Assembly (NCBI GenBank): GCA_019722365.1
Contig: JADFUC010000925.1
Span: 186,001 to 250,000 of the forward strand
Reading direction: 5' to 3'
Length of the DNA: 64,000 nucleotides
Source: Lithospermum erythrorhizon
Taxonomy: Eukaryota > Streptophyta > Magnoliopsida > Boraginales > Boraginaceae
Position numbers and translations under genes: made by a program. Shown one piece after another: positions 1-12,665 of this stretch (position 1 is the first letter of the stretch; each line of letters opens with the position of its first letter). The notes under the pieces are model-generated. The model made no database searches and was not told the DNA's origin. It saw nothing but the letters and a program-made list of their open reading frames with translations.

Positions 1-126
1 ATCAAGAATCTATCATTTGCTATCAGCTTTTACTGCATGAGGTTTTTATAAATTTTAAAGCTTCTCACACTTATGTAAGGTTTTTCATCTGTCAATTTAT
101 GTGTATTTCCCGTTGACTTTATAGTT

Positions 127-262
127 GGTGTGTAGTAGATATTTGGTGCACTTCATCTTGGGTCAATTTGGAAACGGCCTCTCCGTTATCACAGGGGTAA
201 GGTTGCGTACAACCTGACCCACCTTACCCCGCTTAGACGGGAGCCTGGGACATGTTGTATGT
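127..262 (+). repeat. Au-like SINE copy 1 (5'-truncated)
   Basis: Intronic copy upstream of the first exon in the window. It shares the conserved body of this family: CTTGGGTCAATT, GAAACGGCCTCTC, GGGGTAAGG, TGCGTACAACC, TACCCCGCTTAGA and GGGAGCCT. This resembles the plant Au SINE body (gaaacagcctct...ggtaaggctgcgtac...). It aligns with copies at 2.1, 20.1 and 60.8 kb. The 5' part seen in copies 2 and 4 is not recognisable here. Confidence 0.75.
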
Positions 263-474
263 CGTATGTATTGCCTGATGACTTGAGTACTTACCGTCGT
301 CATCTGATGCAAAACGTGGATCTGATTCTGTCCATATTCTATCTGTTGTTTTTATCCAACTCTGCATATGCTCCAGTAACAGCCTTCACCAGAGAGTTAC
401 AGTAGTTGTTTTGGGTTGCAAAGTATATTCCATCTCTTTATTAAATCATTCAAAATAAGATTTCAATTTTATAG

Positions 475-3400
475 GCGAACAGATGAACCTAAAACTAGTG
501 GATGCTCCAGTCTCTGGTGGTGTCAAGAGAGCTTCGGACGGAACCCTAACGGTGTGCCCATTAGTCATTAATATTTCACATTGCATAAACTGATGAAGAT
601 TGTTGGCACAATTTCTTTCATTCAATTATTGGAATGATTCTTCATATATGACAAGTAACTGCACTTTTCATCTCATCGACAGATAATGGCATCAGGCTCG
701 AATGAGGCTCTCCTGCATGCTGGCTCAGTTCTTTCAGGTAACCATAATCTTAATTATATTTTTCATCTGAGGTAACTGGATTCTCAAAGTTTTCATGCAG
801 TGATGGGTTGATTAACTGTTTCTTGAACAGCACTAAGTGAAAAGCTTTATGTCATCAAAGGTGGTTGTGGGTCTGGAAGGTATGTTCAACATGATCTTGT
901 TCTTATGCATTAGCATGTCAGCTTGGTACATCTATTTTGTGTTAGTGAATATATCTTACACCTAATATCATTTACTAAATTGCATTACTAGCATTATATA
1001 TATATAGTTTATATATTTGTTATGATGTCGTAATTATGTGAATACTTATTACATTCTAACTTTTAGTGGAGTGAAGATGGTCAACCAATTGCTGGCTGGA
1101 GTTCACATAGCATCAACAGCAGAGGCAATGGCGTTTGGTGCTCGGTTAGGTTTGAACACAAGAGTGTTGTTTGATGTCATAACAAATAGCGGGGGGACAT
1201 CTTGGTAGTTTATTCGAGACTGGAAACTGCCGAGTTCTCTATTTGTTGTTATTTTTGAATAATTATATCATGGTGTTCGGATTAATACGAGTACTTGCCT
1301 TTTCTAGTGCTATGATTATGCAATCACTCCCATCTTATGTTTCTTGACTTGAATGTTTCACAGGATGTTTGAGAATCGTACCCCTCATATGCTAGAGAAT
1401 GATTATACGCCATTATCTGCACTTGATATCTTCGTGAAAGATCTGGTCAGGCTAATATAGAACATTACATTTTAGAAGTTGCATTTGGAACTATCCAGAT
1501 TTATGTTAAGTATCATGATTTTATTTCAGGGAATTGTTTCCCGTGAAGCTTCAGCGCGAAGGGTTCCACTTCACCTTTCAAATGCTGCCCACCAATTGTT
1601 CTTGTCAGGTTTAATATGCACTTAATCTATAGTTCAACTAGGACCTGTTTGATTATGATATATCCTTAAAACCCTTATTTACTTTCGCATTATTTTTTAT
1701 TGTTGATGACGTGCTTCTTGATAACCAACATAACTTATTGATGATGTGCTTCTTTCACGTCTTTTTCTTTTTCCCTTCCATTTTTTATTTCCCCCTCTTA
1801 ACATTGATTTTCAAGTTTTTTCTGTTAGAAAATGTGTTCCTGTTGTCAGTTGATTTTACACTTTTCGGTTCCAGTTTTGCTCACAAATTTTACCTCTTGA
1901 TGAAACTTGAAACTGTTCTTTTCTTGAAACTGAAGAATTGATATACATTACAATTTAGGTTCTGCTGCTGGATGGGGTCGACTAGATGATGCCGGAGTAG
2001 TAAAGGTAGTTGCCCTGATATATTCTTCCTTGGACAAGTAGAAAGAGTATACCCAACAAATAATTAGTAGAATGTTTTTTTCCAAGTTTCAACTGTTTCC
2101 ATATCCTATGGAGTCTAAGATTCTATATTCTCCGACTCTTGGATATAATAGAAGAAATCAAAATGCCTCATTACATTACCTACTGTTCTTATCTGTTGTG
2201 AAGTAGTAGATAGTGGTGGCACTTCTCTCTTGGGTCAATTCAGAAACAGCCTCTCTGTTGTCTAGGGATAAGGCTGCGTACTATCCGACCTTCCCTTACC
2301 CCGCTCAGATGGGAGCCTCTTCAGAGGCATTGGACATGTTGATGTTTTTTTTAAGTTTCAACATTACTGCTTCATATTAATTGTTAAGCAAACTTCACTT
2401 GATTCTCGCACCATTGTAAGCATTTACCTGGGTCAATTATTTGCGTATATACTTGTTCAGGTCTATGAGACACTGACAGGAGTGAAAGTTGAAGGAAATC
2501 TGCCCGTTCAAAGTAAAGAATCTATTCTCAAATCTCTTCCATCCGAGTGGCCAAGGGATTTAACTGATGATATACATTCACTAAATCAGCAAAACGTGAA
2601 GACTCTGGTCGTTCTAGATGATGATCCTACTGGAACTCAAACTGTTCATGATATTGATGTATTGACAGAATGGTAATATTTCATTGATCTCTTTCCTTAT
2701 ATGAAACCAAGTATTTAAATTTCTGATTATAATGGTGTTTGCTGTGTTAGGATTAGATTGAAGTTACCTTAATCTGAGAGGAATAGTCTGTATCCATTAG
2801 TTATTCATTCCTTCTGATAACCAAGAAAGTGGGAGTATGTAGAGGTTTGGGTTCTTGAAATTTAACATACTAAACTTGAGTAAGATGTGATAATTCATCT
2901 CTCCTTTCAGGAGCGTTGAATCACTTGTTGAACAGTTCAGCAAAGGGGAGAAATGCTTTTTTATATTGACAAATTCCCGGGCACTAAGTTCTGAGAAGGT
3001 AAAGTGCTTACTGGAATTTACTCAGAAAATAATATTTTACCTTTCATGGTTATATGGTGGAATTATTCAAACTGATGCATGCAAAAGTCACTTTGTCCTT
3101 CTACAGGCTACTGCTTTAATTTCAGGTATCTGTAGAAACTTAGCTGCAGCATCCAAGTTGATTGAGAATGTCGACTTCACAGTAGTTTTGAGAGGTGACT
3201 CAACTTTGCGTGGTCATTTTCCAGAGGTAAGACCACTGACTAGAGACTAGACCCTGAAATGTGATGGAAAAATATCCTCTCCGCAGTACCTGATAAGCCT
3301 CTTACCACATCATATGTCCAGGAACCAGATGCAGCCGTGTCTGTACTAGGTGAGATGGATGCATGGATAATTTGCCCGTTTTTCCTACAGGGAGGCCGTT

Positions 3401-6400
3401 ACACGATTGGAGATATCCACTATGTCGCCGATGATGACAGGTACTTCCTTATTTATGTATCAACCTATTTTACACTTACTAAAAAACACTCTATATTGAT
3501 GATGGTGGCCTGCAGACTTGTCCCTGCAGGGGAAACGGAGTTTTCTAAAGATGCTTCATTTGGTTATACATCCTCTAATCTTCGTGAGGTATTGCCTTAA
3601 ATCATTATCTGTCAAAATGTGGCTCTTCAGTTAAATAGGTTAAACTAATTTTGTTATTGTTAACAAGTAGTGGGTTGAAGAGAAAACTGGTGGCCACATT
3701 TCAGCTAGTCATGTTACATCTATATCTATTCCACTTTTGAGAAAAGGTGGACCTGATGCTGTTTGTACACGCCTCTGCAGCTTGCAGAAGGTACTAATAT
3801 TGATTTGCATATCGTTGGTGTTTGTCTTCACTTATAATTGGTATATATCTGTATTTCCACAAAACAAATTTGGAATGAGCAGTGTGTGTGTATATCTGTA
3901 TTTCCACAAAACAAATTTGGAATGAGCAGTGTGTGTCATCACCGGACCATTTGTTCAGGAGGTCACTTTTTTCATTGTATTTTACTATATCTAAATTGAA
4001 TTGTTGTGGTTTCCTTCAACAAGTTTTCTTAGTTTATAATGCAAAAGAATTTACCATGGGTACCTATCAAAATAACCTTCTCTTCTTGGATATCTTATTT
4101 CTGAATCACAGGGGTCCACATGTATAGTTAATGCTGCCAGTGATAGAGACATGGCCGTCTTCGCTGCTGGAATGATCCAGGTACATCTCGTTTTCAATTC
4201 TCTGGCAATGTTAATGCATATCCAGTACAGTGTCAGTTCTTTAATACAAGAATTGTGTTTTATTTTCTGTGTGCTATTTTTATCTTCAAATACGAATATT
4301 GCACATTGACATACATTCTCCTGTAGGCTGAACTGAAGGGAAAGCGGTTCCTATGCCGCACTGCTGCTAGTTTTGTATCTGCTCGGATTGGGATTGTACC
4401 AAAAGAACCAATTTCACCCTATGATCTAGGAATAAACAGAGAGAGGAGTGGTGGGCTTATTATTGTTGGTTCTTATGTTCCAAAGACTACAAAACAAGTC
4501 GGTGTTTATCTTTACAACAGTTGCTCTTTCCTGAAATTATCAATTTGAACATTTTTTAGTAGTATCGTTTTATATATAATTTTTTGTGTAAACTACAGGT
4601 TCAAGAGCTAAAATCTCAATGTGATCATTTTCTAAAAACTATAGAGGTAAAGTAAATTAATCTGTCTTGATCGAATGATTGGAATGTGCCTTTTTATACG
4701 CCACTTATTCGATGTAGACATGGTAATAAGTCTGATAGTATCTTCCTGCCAAGTTTTCTTCTTGTTTATTTAGAGCATTTTGTTTAGTGTTGTTATTTTT
4801 CCTGAAGGATTCTTTTGTATCAATTTTTGATAGGTATCTGTAAATAAAGTTGCAATGGGTTCACCTCAAGAGAGGGAGGAGGAAATTAATCGAACATCGG
4901 AGATGGCCAATAACTTTCTCAGGAATCACAAAGACACTCTAATAATGACTAGTCGAGAGCTTATCACAGGAAAAAGTTAGTTTCCTTTTGGTTTTGTTCA
5001 TATCTTCAATTGACTGCCTAACCTTTACACCTTCGCTGAATATTTAGCCACTACTACTGTTTTCTGATTAATTGATATATTTTGTGAAACAGCACCTTCG
5101 GAAAGTCTAGATATAAATTTTAAAGTGAGCTCTGCGCTAGTGGAAATAGTTCAACGGATAACTGCAACACCTTGCTACATACTTGCGAAGGTACTTTCAG
5201 TTCTTCAGGCTCTTAGAAATTTATGGATTACTCATGTGTCCAAATTCATTTAAACAAAATACATAGATGCTAAATTACTATACAAAAATTTATGAAGTAT
5301 TCCAACTTAAAGGAGATGTATTAGATGAAAACTGAGGAAGTTTCTTATATAAAATGACTTGTTTAATGCTACTTCTGCATAGGGGGGAATCACGTCATCT
5401 GATCTCGCAACAAAGGCATTAGAAGCAAAACGTGCAAAAGTCGTCGGACAAGCTTTGGCTGGTGTCCCATTGTGGCAGCTAGGAGCAGAAAGTAGACATC
5501 CAGGAGTTCCTTATATCGTTTTCCCAGGTAATCCGTAATCTTTCAGTTGTTTCTAGATTATTTCTGTTTACGATTACTTAATTGTAGTACTTTTCTTAGG
5601 AAATGTTGGTGACAGTAACGCTGTTGCTGAAGTTGTCAAACGTTGGGCTCGCCCTAGCAGGGCTTCAACCAAGGAAATTCTGCTTGTAAGAAATTCTAGT
5701 TGAAAGTTACGTAAATTTCAACTTTATCCCCTTGTTAAACGACTCCAGGTCGGTCACCTTTGGATACTGTTGCCAAGGAAATCAAGTCCAGCTAGGACTC
5801 CTTAGCAGTGGTTTCTGTCACTGTTCACTGAAAAGCACGATCATTGAATACAATTCTGCAATTGTAGCGTATAAACTTTTCATTACTAATTATAACTCCT
5901 GATATTACATGATCAGAATGCAGAAAAAGGTGGATATGCTGTTGGAGCTTTCAATGTCTACAACTTGGAAGGAGTCGAGGCAGTTATTGCTTCCGCAGAA
6001 AATGAAAAAAGTCCTGCTATTTTACAGGTACAAAGAAATCTTATATGCTTGATATTATATGCAACATTAGGTTGATAATTTTTTTCGCTTTTCTAGATTC
6101 ATCCTAGTGCTTTAAAAGAAGGCGGAGCACCATTGGTTGCATGTTGTATTGCTGCTGCAGAGCAAGCAAATGTAAGTTGCATATACCTGAATAATATTCG
6201 CTTTGGAGATGACAAATTTGAAGATCCTTTATTTTTGAATGATTGTAGAAGCGAAATGCGGTTATGAATTAAGCGATGAACCACGTAAGACTAATAATAT
6301 TTATGTAAAATGATCAGAAATTAATACATTCTAATTTTTTCTTCTCCTGTTTTATTTTCTGAAAGTAAAAACATAAACATATTTTTGTTTTGTAGTTAAA

Positions 6401-6982
6401 ATTGAAACAAAAACCTATTTGCTTATGTTTGCTTGTTTTGACTATTTGTAATTGGTTATATGAGTGGTTATCTTTAACTTGACTAGAAACATGTTCTGTT
6501 TTCAGTCTTATTGAAACCGAAAAAACTAAATGAGTTGTTTTCTAAAAGCATCCAGCTTCTATATGGTTCCGACTCCCGAGTTGACAATGATGATGATGTA
6601 CATGCATTAATATGCTAACACAAAAGCATGCAAACAATTTGACAGGTTCCTATAACGGTACACTATGATCATGGGAATTCGAAGGATGAAATGCTGAAAG
6701 TTCTTGAGTTGGTAAGGTTCTCCTTTACCTCCGCAATATGGTAAGTTTGTACAATAATGCTTGATATGAAACTTTTCATCATCCATACCAGGGATTCGAT
6801 TCAGTCATGGTAGATGGTTCACATCTTTCATTTGAGAAAAATATTTTGTACACGAAGTACATCTCGGACTTGGCACACTCTGAAAATATGTTGGTAGAAG
6901 CTGAGTTGGGAAGACTCTCCGGTACTGAGGACGGTTTAACCGTTGAAGAATATGAAGCACGGTTCACAGATGTCTCTCAGGT

Positions 6983-7027
<45 letters not shown>

Positions 7028-7860
7028 TGATTGATGAAGTGAGATACTAATGATCTTCAATTGCTGATAAAATTTCAGGCCGATAAATTTATTGATGCGA
7101 CAAGAATAGACGCTTTAGCAGTGTGTATTGGGAATGTTCATGGGAAATACCCTGCAAGTGGCCCAAAGTTAAAGTTCAATTTACTTAAGGTCAATATTTT
7201 TAATTCCATGTGTTCTAATTTCTAGTTGTTACAGTAGATCAAAAAATGGTATGATTCTTTCAAAGACCTCATGCATTGTGGGCACTTTCTTGCTTGAGCT
7301 ACCCACCCTGTCGTGCATCCACTGAAGAAAAAAGTTCGGAGTATTTCTGAACTCATGTTTTGAATTATCATTGTTATGTTTAGATCTTAAAGGAACATAA
7401 TATGGCAGTTGTCTAACAATGAAACCCTTTTGTGCTCTGATCTAATCCTAAATTTACTTAAGGATTTGTATGATTTAAGTTCAAAGAAAGGAGTTTGTAT
7501 TGTTCTCCATGGAGCGTCTGGACTACCGAAAGAAATGGTTGAGGTACCTTCTAATCCCAGGCTTTCTTTATGATTTAATTTCTTACGTTTTACTGGATGT
7601 TTATTTTGCAAGCAAATGTGATGATTGTATGCATAGATTTATGATTTGAAGTATTTCATATTGTTCACTACCAGGAGTGTATAAAACTAGGCGTGAGGAA
7701 GTTCAATGTAAATACTGAGGTACGAAAGGCTTATATGGACGCGCTTAATGGAAGCGCCAAGAAGGATCTTATTGATGTCATGAAATCCACAAAAGAGGCC
7801 ATGAAAGCCATTGTTTCAGAAAAAATGCGCTTATTCGGCTCTGCAGGAAAGGCACGTTAA
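475..7860 (+). CDS. Dehydrogenase-DUF1537 kinase-class II aldolase fusion (3' part)
   Basis: Exons: 475-551, 683-737, 831-879, 1067-1204, 1364-1445, 1530-1608, 1959-2005, 2461-2672, 2911-2998, 3107-3226, 3322-3440, 3516-3588, 3671-3790, 4112-4180, 4327-4497, 4599-4646, 4834-4975, 5093-5190, 5383-5527, 5600-5685, 5917-6027, 6097-6171, 6646-6711, 6792-6980, 7079-7189, 7463-7543, 7675-7860. All phases fit, giving 944 residues and a TAA stop. Order of domains: second half of a hydroxyisobutyrate-dehydrogenase-like domain (LVDAPVSGG; GSGVKMVNQL with the catalytic Lys); a DUF1537 acid-sugar kinase starting at VVLDDDPTGTQ and ending in a nucleotide-binding part (LAKGGITSSDL, FPGNVGDSN); a class II aldolase with metal and catalytic motifs HYDHGNS, EAELGRLSG, GNVHGKYP and LHGASG. 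Matches the plant family typified by Arabidopsis At1g18270 (about 1,370 aa), so roughly 430 N-terminal residues lie outside. By analogy with bacterial LtnD/OtnK enzymes it may process threonate-type acids; that substrate is inferred. Confidence 0.93.
2103..2350 (+). repeat. Au-like SINE copy 2
   Basis: Lies in the intron between the dehydrogenase and kinase parts of the fusion gene. The body carries GGGTCAATTCAGAAACAGCC, GGGATAAGGCTGCGTAC, TACCCCGCTCAGA and GGGAGCCTCTTCAG, followed by a T-rich tail. The 5' half (GAGTCTAAGATTCTATATTC and GGATATAATAGAAGAAATC) aligns with the copy at 60.8 kb, so the full element is about 240 bp. Confidence 0.8.
3844..3937. repeat. 47-bp exact tandem duplication in intron
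   Basis: The unit beginning TATATCTGTATTTCCACAAA and ending in a GT run occurs at 3844-3890 and again at 3891-3937, essentially identical. It sits in the intron between exons 3671-3790 and 4112-4180 of the fusion gene and does not touch a splice site. Confidence 0.9.
6989..7024. repeat. (TC)18 microsatellite
   Basis: An uninterrupted TC run a few bases downstream of the donor at 6981. It makes this 98-bp intron mostly pyrimidine. It is likely polymorphic in length and is not coding. Confidence 0.95.
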
Positions 7861-8685
7861 CATCAGACAGAAAGGCGTTGTCGGCTCATTGGCATCAGGC
7901 AGAAAGGCGCTGTCATTTCTTTAGCAAAGCCATGTTTGACATTCTCTCCACCTGAAGGAAAGAACAAGTTCTGAAAGAGGGTATCAAGGCTCCTCAGCTT
8001 GGTTGGTCACCTTAAAGACTTATCATAGGATAGTATGTATATCACTTATTAAAAATTTGAACGTATAATATGGACTCATGATAACTATATTATTGACTAG
8101 TGATTTTTTTTGTACCTGCATTATATCATAAACGTTAAATCAGCATCTCAATTTTAATATTTTCTTGGCGGGCTCTTATTTTATCGATAACTCATGGTTT
8201 CGATAAATGGAATTGAAGGAAAACTCTAAACAAAATTTCAAAACTTGTATTGAGTTCTACTCCAATCCAACTTCCATTCCAATCTTATTGCTCAAACGAT
8301 TACACCTTGAAGGGTATTGGATAAAATGGTCTGAAGGGAAGGAAATCATATACATTTTTACATGAATCAAGAATCAAACATATGTTATCTTATAAACGAT
8401 AAAATAATAAAATATGACAACAAAATGCAATAAAGAGAAAATTGGAAGCTTTCAGTCTTATATTTTAGTGAGCTGCAAGCATACCATAAGAATACATGTT
8501 TCATCCTTCTATCAGAGGTATATACTTCTGTTTATGGCGTAAAAACTATTGAGTAACCATCATCTTAGCCTGCCTTCCTATCATCATTGTTGTTGTCTGT
8601 CCTGCTTTGTTCTGTACCTTGCACGATAGAAATAGAGTTTTTTACCTCGACAAAAGTATCCCGGTGTATTGAGAGGTAGGTGGTC
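7861..8685. other. Convergent 3' flanks of the fusion and DUF1295 genes
   Basis: Between the stop of the plus-strand fusion gene and the stop of the minus-strand DUF1295 gene. It should hold both 3' UTRs; polyA-type AT-rich stretches occur near 8040-8160 and 8390-8440. The first 60 bases contain a short internal repetition (CAGGCAGAAAGGCGCTGTC-like). No other gene is visible. Confidence 0.6.
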
Positions 8686-11600
8686 TTACCAGCCTAGTTC
8701 CGCTTGAGGAAGATTGCGATTATATAGAGGGAACTCGAACAGGAAAGTTGTCTGAAACCACTTCGGCAACTTCTTGTAGAGTTGAGGTGGCAGCGGAACC
8801 AGTGGGCTGAAACATTTTGCCTCGGTTAGTCTTTTTTCGCAAATGAGATTCAGAGCATTGAAACATGAGCAAGGTTTTAGAATTACCTAGTCTCTTGCTT
8901 ATAGGTCCTGTAAGCAGACACATTACCATATTTCTTGTCTGCTGATTCCTATAATAAATTGAAACGTTTAACGATAAAACTAAAATAATGTAACTCATAA
9001 GTTTATAGGTATGTATGTATATGTAAGACCAAAGGTCAATGAATTGTAACCTCGAGCAGGGGTATGCCGCTGACAAATAGAAGCAACAAGGTGAGAAACA
9101 CTGGTCCTAGCACAACAAGCCATTCTGCACCCTCTAATACAGGCGTAGAGGCCACAAATATTCCCCACCAAAGGAAGATCTGCAAGCAATTAATACCAAT
9201 TAACCAGTAAGATGTATGGTAAAAGAAAAGGTAACATAAATTGCATATATTACATAAAGACTCGGTTTTATATAATGTCAGCGTCTAATGAATTGTATAA
9301 AGAACTGAAACATCAAGCATGGGTTAAACGAAGAAACCTCCTGCTCATCCCTCCAGGATGAGAAGATTCCTACTCAAGGAACTTACAATTTTGTGATATT
9401 CATACACGTATACATACTACAGGAGCATGCATCAATTGCCATTAGTGACGAGAGACCAAATGCACACACAATATGTTTTAGGAAAGTAGAGGAGCCGACT
9501 AACCTCACCAAAATAGTTAGGATGTCGAGTATATTTCCAAAGTCCAACGTTACACCATTTCCCCCTGTTCTCTTGTGAGTTTTTGAAGGTCAACTTCTGT
9601 TGATCAGCTGTGGCTTCAATGCCAATACCGACAATCCACATGATCCACCCAATAACATCCCTAGGGTCAAGATCTGGATCATTGTCACTTGCATTAACAA
9701 TTGTCACAGGTAAGCTCACGGACCAAACCCAAACGGCCTGTGATCAAGTAGAGGATAATTTTAAGCCCCGAAAATTAGGATACTTCAGAAGATAATCAAA
9801 ATCTGAGAGCAACAAAACCTGAAATATCCAAAAGGCTGCCAATTTTCCCAAATTACTACGCATTTCATCGAAACGCCTATCCTCACCCCACTGCAGAATT
9901 CTAGAATAAGAAAGAGAAAACAAGGTTATTACAATACTTACACGTCAATGATCTAGATAAATAAAGGCAACCCACATAAGAGTTTTCAGTCTGACATGAG
10001 TTAAGAACATCAAATATCTGAATAAAAATGACCTTTTACAAGTAGAAAATGATTAAAGTACGCTTATATGGATAAGATAACAAATACAGAACTATGAACA
10101 CCAGATTCTCCAATGACTGTAATTTTGATGTCCTCCATACTGCTGGTAATCGTAGTTGTGTATTTGTCATCTTTATCCATATAAGCGTACTTTAATATAT
10201 ACTACCATCAAGAACAATAAGAACTAGTACATATACAACACGAAAGTTAAACCGTGATACTGGAGAAAACAAAAGTAATGAATACATCATGGTTTTGGTA
10301 ACATAACCCTCATGGATGTAACCGAAATGTTTACACCTAGAAACTAATAAAGGTATGAGAACAAAGATATTCGAGGTTGCCAATTTAAGAATAGAGTCAT
10401 TGAACTGCGTCTTAGCAGAGATGTAAGGCACACAAAAACACAGAAGAAAGAGAGCCTTCGATTGAAGTGGACATTGCAAATATACTCAATGAAGATAATT
10501 TCCAGGATAGCTCAATATGCATCTAACAATTGGTCGGCCAACAAAAGTCATGGACAAATATACTAGTTAGTGAAAAAATAGAACTGACAAGCATTATTTC
10601 AAACTTATTACAATGGAAGCAGTGTCTACTTGAAACAAGGAAAATCTTATGAAACGCACCTCATCAAGAGAAACAATCCCAGCCGGAGGCCCCAAACTGC
10701 TACTAGCAACGAGAGTGTAATCTGAAAAGTTAACTTAAATTCAACAGTTTGGAGAAACATGTGTAGACCTTGCATATGTAGGACTAATAAATCATGTTGA
10801 CACTTGAAAGAGGACTAATTGGAACCTCCTTAAAAGTGAAGTCCTCTTTCCGTTCCTTGAAACTCTGAATCCTTTTAGACTTTTGCAAATCCTATTTTCG
10901 AGATAGTTTTTTTCCCGTGACAGTGAAACTTTTATTGTGAGGCTCAAGAATCAAGATAACCTATAAAATACTCCGTAACTGCTAATAATACTTCAGCCCA
11001 CTTGTTACTTGTTAGACTTCCTTGTCCTGGCAAATTATAATATAGGCTTGCAAGAATGTGAAGAAGTCATAACAGAGATTCATTTCCTGACTCTTGAGGA
11101 ACATTACTGAGGTTACAATGTTACATACAACAATCTTGACTGCATCACCACAAGTCATTCAATTGTAGGAGCGACTACTGTATTCTGAGGAACTATCTCA
11201 ATCACTTTTTCATGCAATACAAATTTCTCTAGATGTTAGTTGCCAAATCCATCATGGCGAATATGTTGTCACAATTTTTTTTAACATGTCGTCACCATGA
11301 TCCATCACGAAGAACACTTATGCATTATCTAGTAAACTTCAAGATCCATTATCTACAGAGGCTTACTTGTCGGAAATGCCATGATCCTTTCACAATCAAA
11401 GTTAAGATAGCAAGTATGACAAAATTTGTGCTTCCTGTTGATGCCAAAGGTAAACAGACAAAAGAATTCATTAAGTCAAAACTCGAAATCTATACATACC
11501 AACAAGGTTAAGGCTGACTAAATAAACTTTACAAACACCCAAAATTTCATACTGTTCAAATGCAAGCATTGGCAATTGCATGCATAACTTCCAAAAGTTA

Positions 11601-12302
11601 ATAGTAATAATTAAGTAATATCCATCCATTTTCTATTTAAATGATAAAATATGTCTCTATTAATCATTTAAATAATATATTCTCTATGAAAAGAGGAAAT
11701 AAATAATTAGAATATTACAAATTCATAAAGAAAGCCATATACTACTCCCTCTATTTCAAAAAGAAACTCTAGTTTCGAATTTCGATGATTGAATTTTTTA
11801 AATTTCGTATGTACTAAGTAATACTCCGTAGTTGATGAGAAATATATCAAAATATACTATTTTTAACTTTACAATTAAAATGATAATTCGGATTCAAATA
11901 AAAGTTACATCTCAACTAATGCATCAAATTTTATTACCAGCAAAATCAGTGACTTTGTCAATCTTGAGAAGAGCAGTGATCACAAAGAACATAAATTGAT
12001 AAGCAACCTAAAAAATCAAAACAAAACCAACCCATTATACAAAATACCTTAATATTTCGAAAAACAGACGTCTATTGAAAAATAAAATTTTACTATTGGA
12101 TTTTCCAAAAAGTATTATTGGTTCGTGCCCCTATATTTTTATATGTTTCTTGAATTGATTCCTTAAAACCATTACATAAAAATCATGGTTCCGCCAGTTA
12201 GTATAACAACTATGTTTCATAATGTACTGTACGTTGTGATGAAAGACTTACAGTAACAATTGCAGTTAGTGCTAAGAAATGAGAATCAATAACAGTTCCC
12301 AT
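8686..12302 (-). CDS. DUF1295 / steroid 5-alpha-reductase-family membrane protein
   Basis: Nine exons on the minus strand: 12252-12302, 11938-12007, 11367-11434, 10660-10721, 9819-9900, 9504-9737, 9051-9179, 8887-8948, 8686-8806. They total 879 nt, phases fit, 292 residues. The N terminus reads MGTVIDSHFLALTAIVT. Hydrophobic segments follow (AYQFMFFVITALL, FVILAILTLIV, LSLLVAVWGLRLGLFLL, AVWVWSVSLPVTIV, LVVLGPVFLTLLLLFVSGIP), so it is a multi-pass membrane protein. The family signature is WKYTRHPNYFGE in exon 6, as in C-terminal steroid 5-alpha-reductase domains. The C terminus (SPLVPLPP...FEFPLYNRNLP) matches plant DUF1295 proteins such as Arabidopsis At1g18180/At1g73650. The substrate is not known from sequence. 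Reading through the exon 8 donor would give a premature TAA, so that splice is required. Confidence 0.92.
10052..10196. repeat. 145-bp foldback (inverted repeat)
   Basis: Left arm 10052-10086 and right arm 10161-10196 are reverse complements over 35-36 nt with one indel and one mismatch. Both contain AAAGTACGCTTATATGGATA or its complement. The loop is about 74 nt. It lies in intron 4 of the DUF1295 gene (between exons 10660-10721 and 9819-9900). It may be a small MITE or a recent inverted duplication; no clear target-site duplication is seen. Confidence 0.85.
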
Positions 12303-12319
12303 TATAAAACTACTAAAAA

Positions 12320-12665
12320 TCAAATCTTTGAGAAAATATATAAAGGAGAATTAGCTAAAAATAACAACTTTAACATAAAATTGAAGGGTAAGGAGCTAAA
12401 AATCAAATCTTAAGTAGCTGAAAATAAAAATAAAAAATTGAGAAAATATATGAATGGTAAGTAGCTAAAAATCAGATATTTGAGAAAATATATTAAGGGG
12501 GTTATCAAAAAAAACCAAATTTTTAAGATAATAAATGAAGGGGGTACCTAAAAAATCACAATTTTGATAAATTATAAAGGGTAAGTGGCTAAAAATCATA
12601 ATTTTGATAAACTATATAAATGGTAAGAAGCTAAAAATCATATATTATTTGAGAAAATATATGGG
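12320..12665. repeat. Degenerate tandem repeat upstream of DUF1295 gene
   Basis: A phrase of the form GGTAAGTAGCTAAAAATCA followed by TTTGAGAAAATATAT recurs about six or seven times with variable spacing (for example near 12385, 12452, 12570, 12623). It lies immediately 5' of the gene's ATG, where the promoter or 5' UTR should be. The copies are diverged and of unequal length. Confidence 0.65.

Noticed and set aside
1711..1941. Open reading frame of 76 codons
   Set aside because: It lies inside an intron of the fusion gene, is a Phe/Leu-rich translation of T-rich intron DNA, and has no conserved motif.
6807..7034. Apparent exon ending in a Leu-Ser repeat
   Set aside because: The repeat is the (TC) microsatellite of the intron; the real exon ends at 6980 at a GT donor.
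11753..11830. CTCCCTCTATTTCAAAAAGA resembling a Stowaway MITE end
   Set aside because: No matching opposite end was found nearby, so only a fragment could be claimed.
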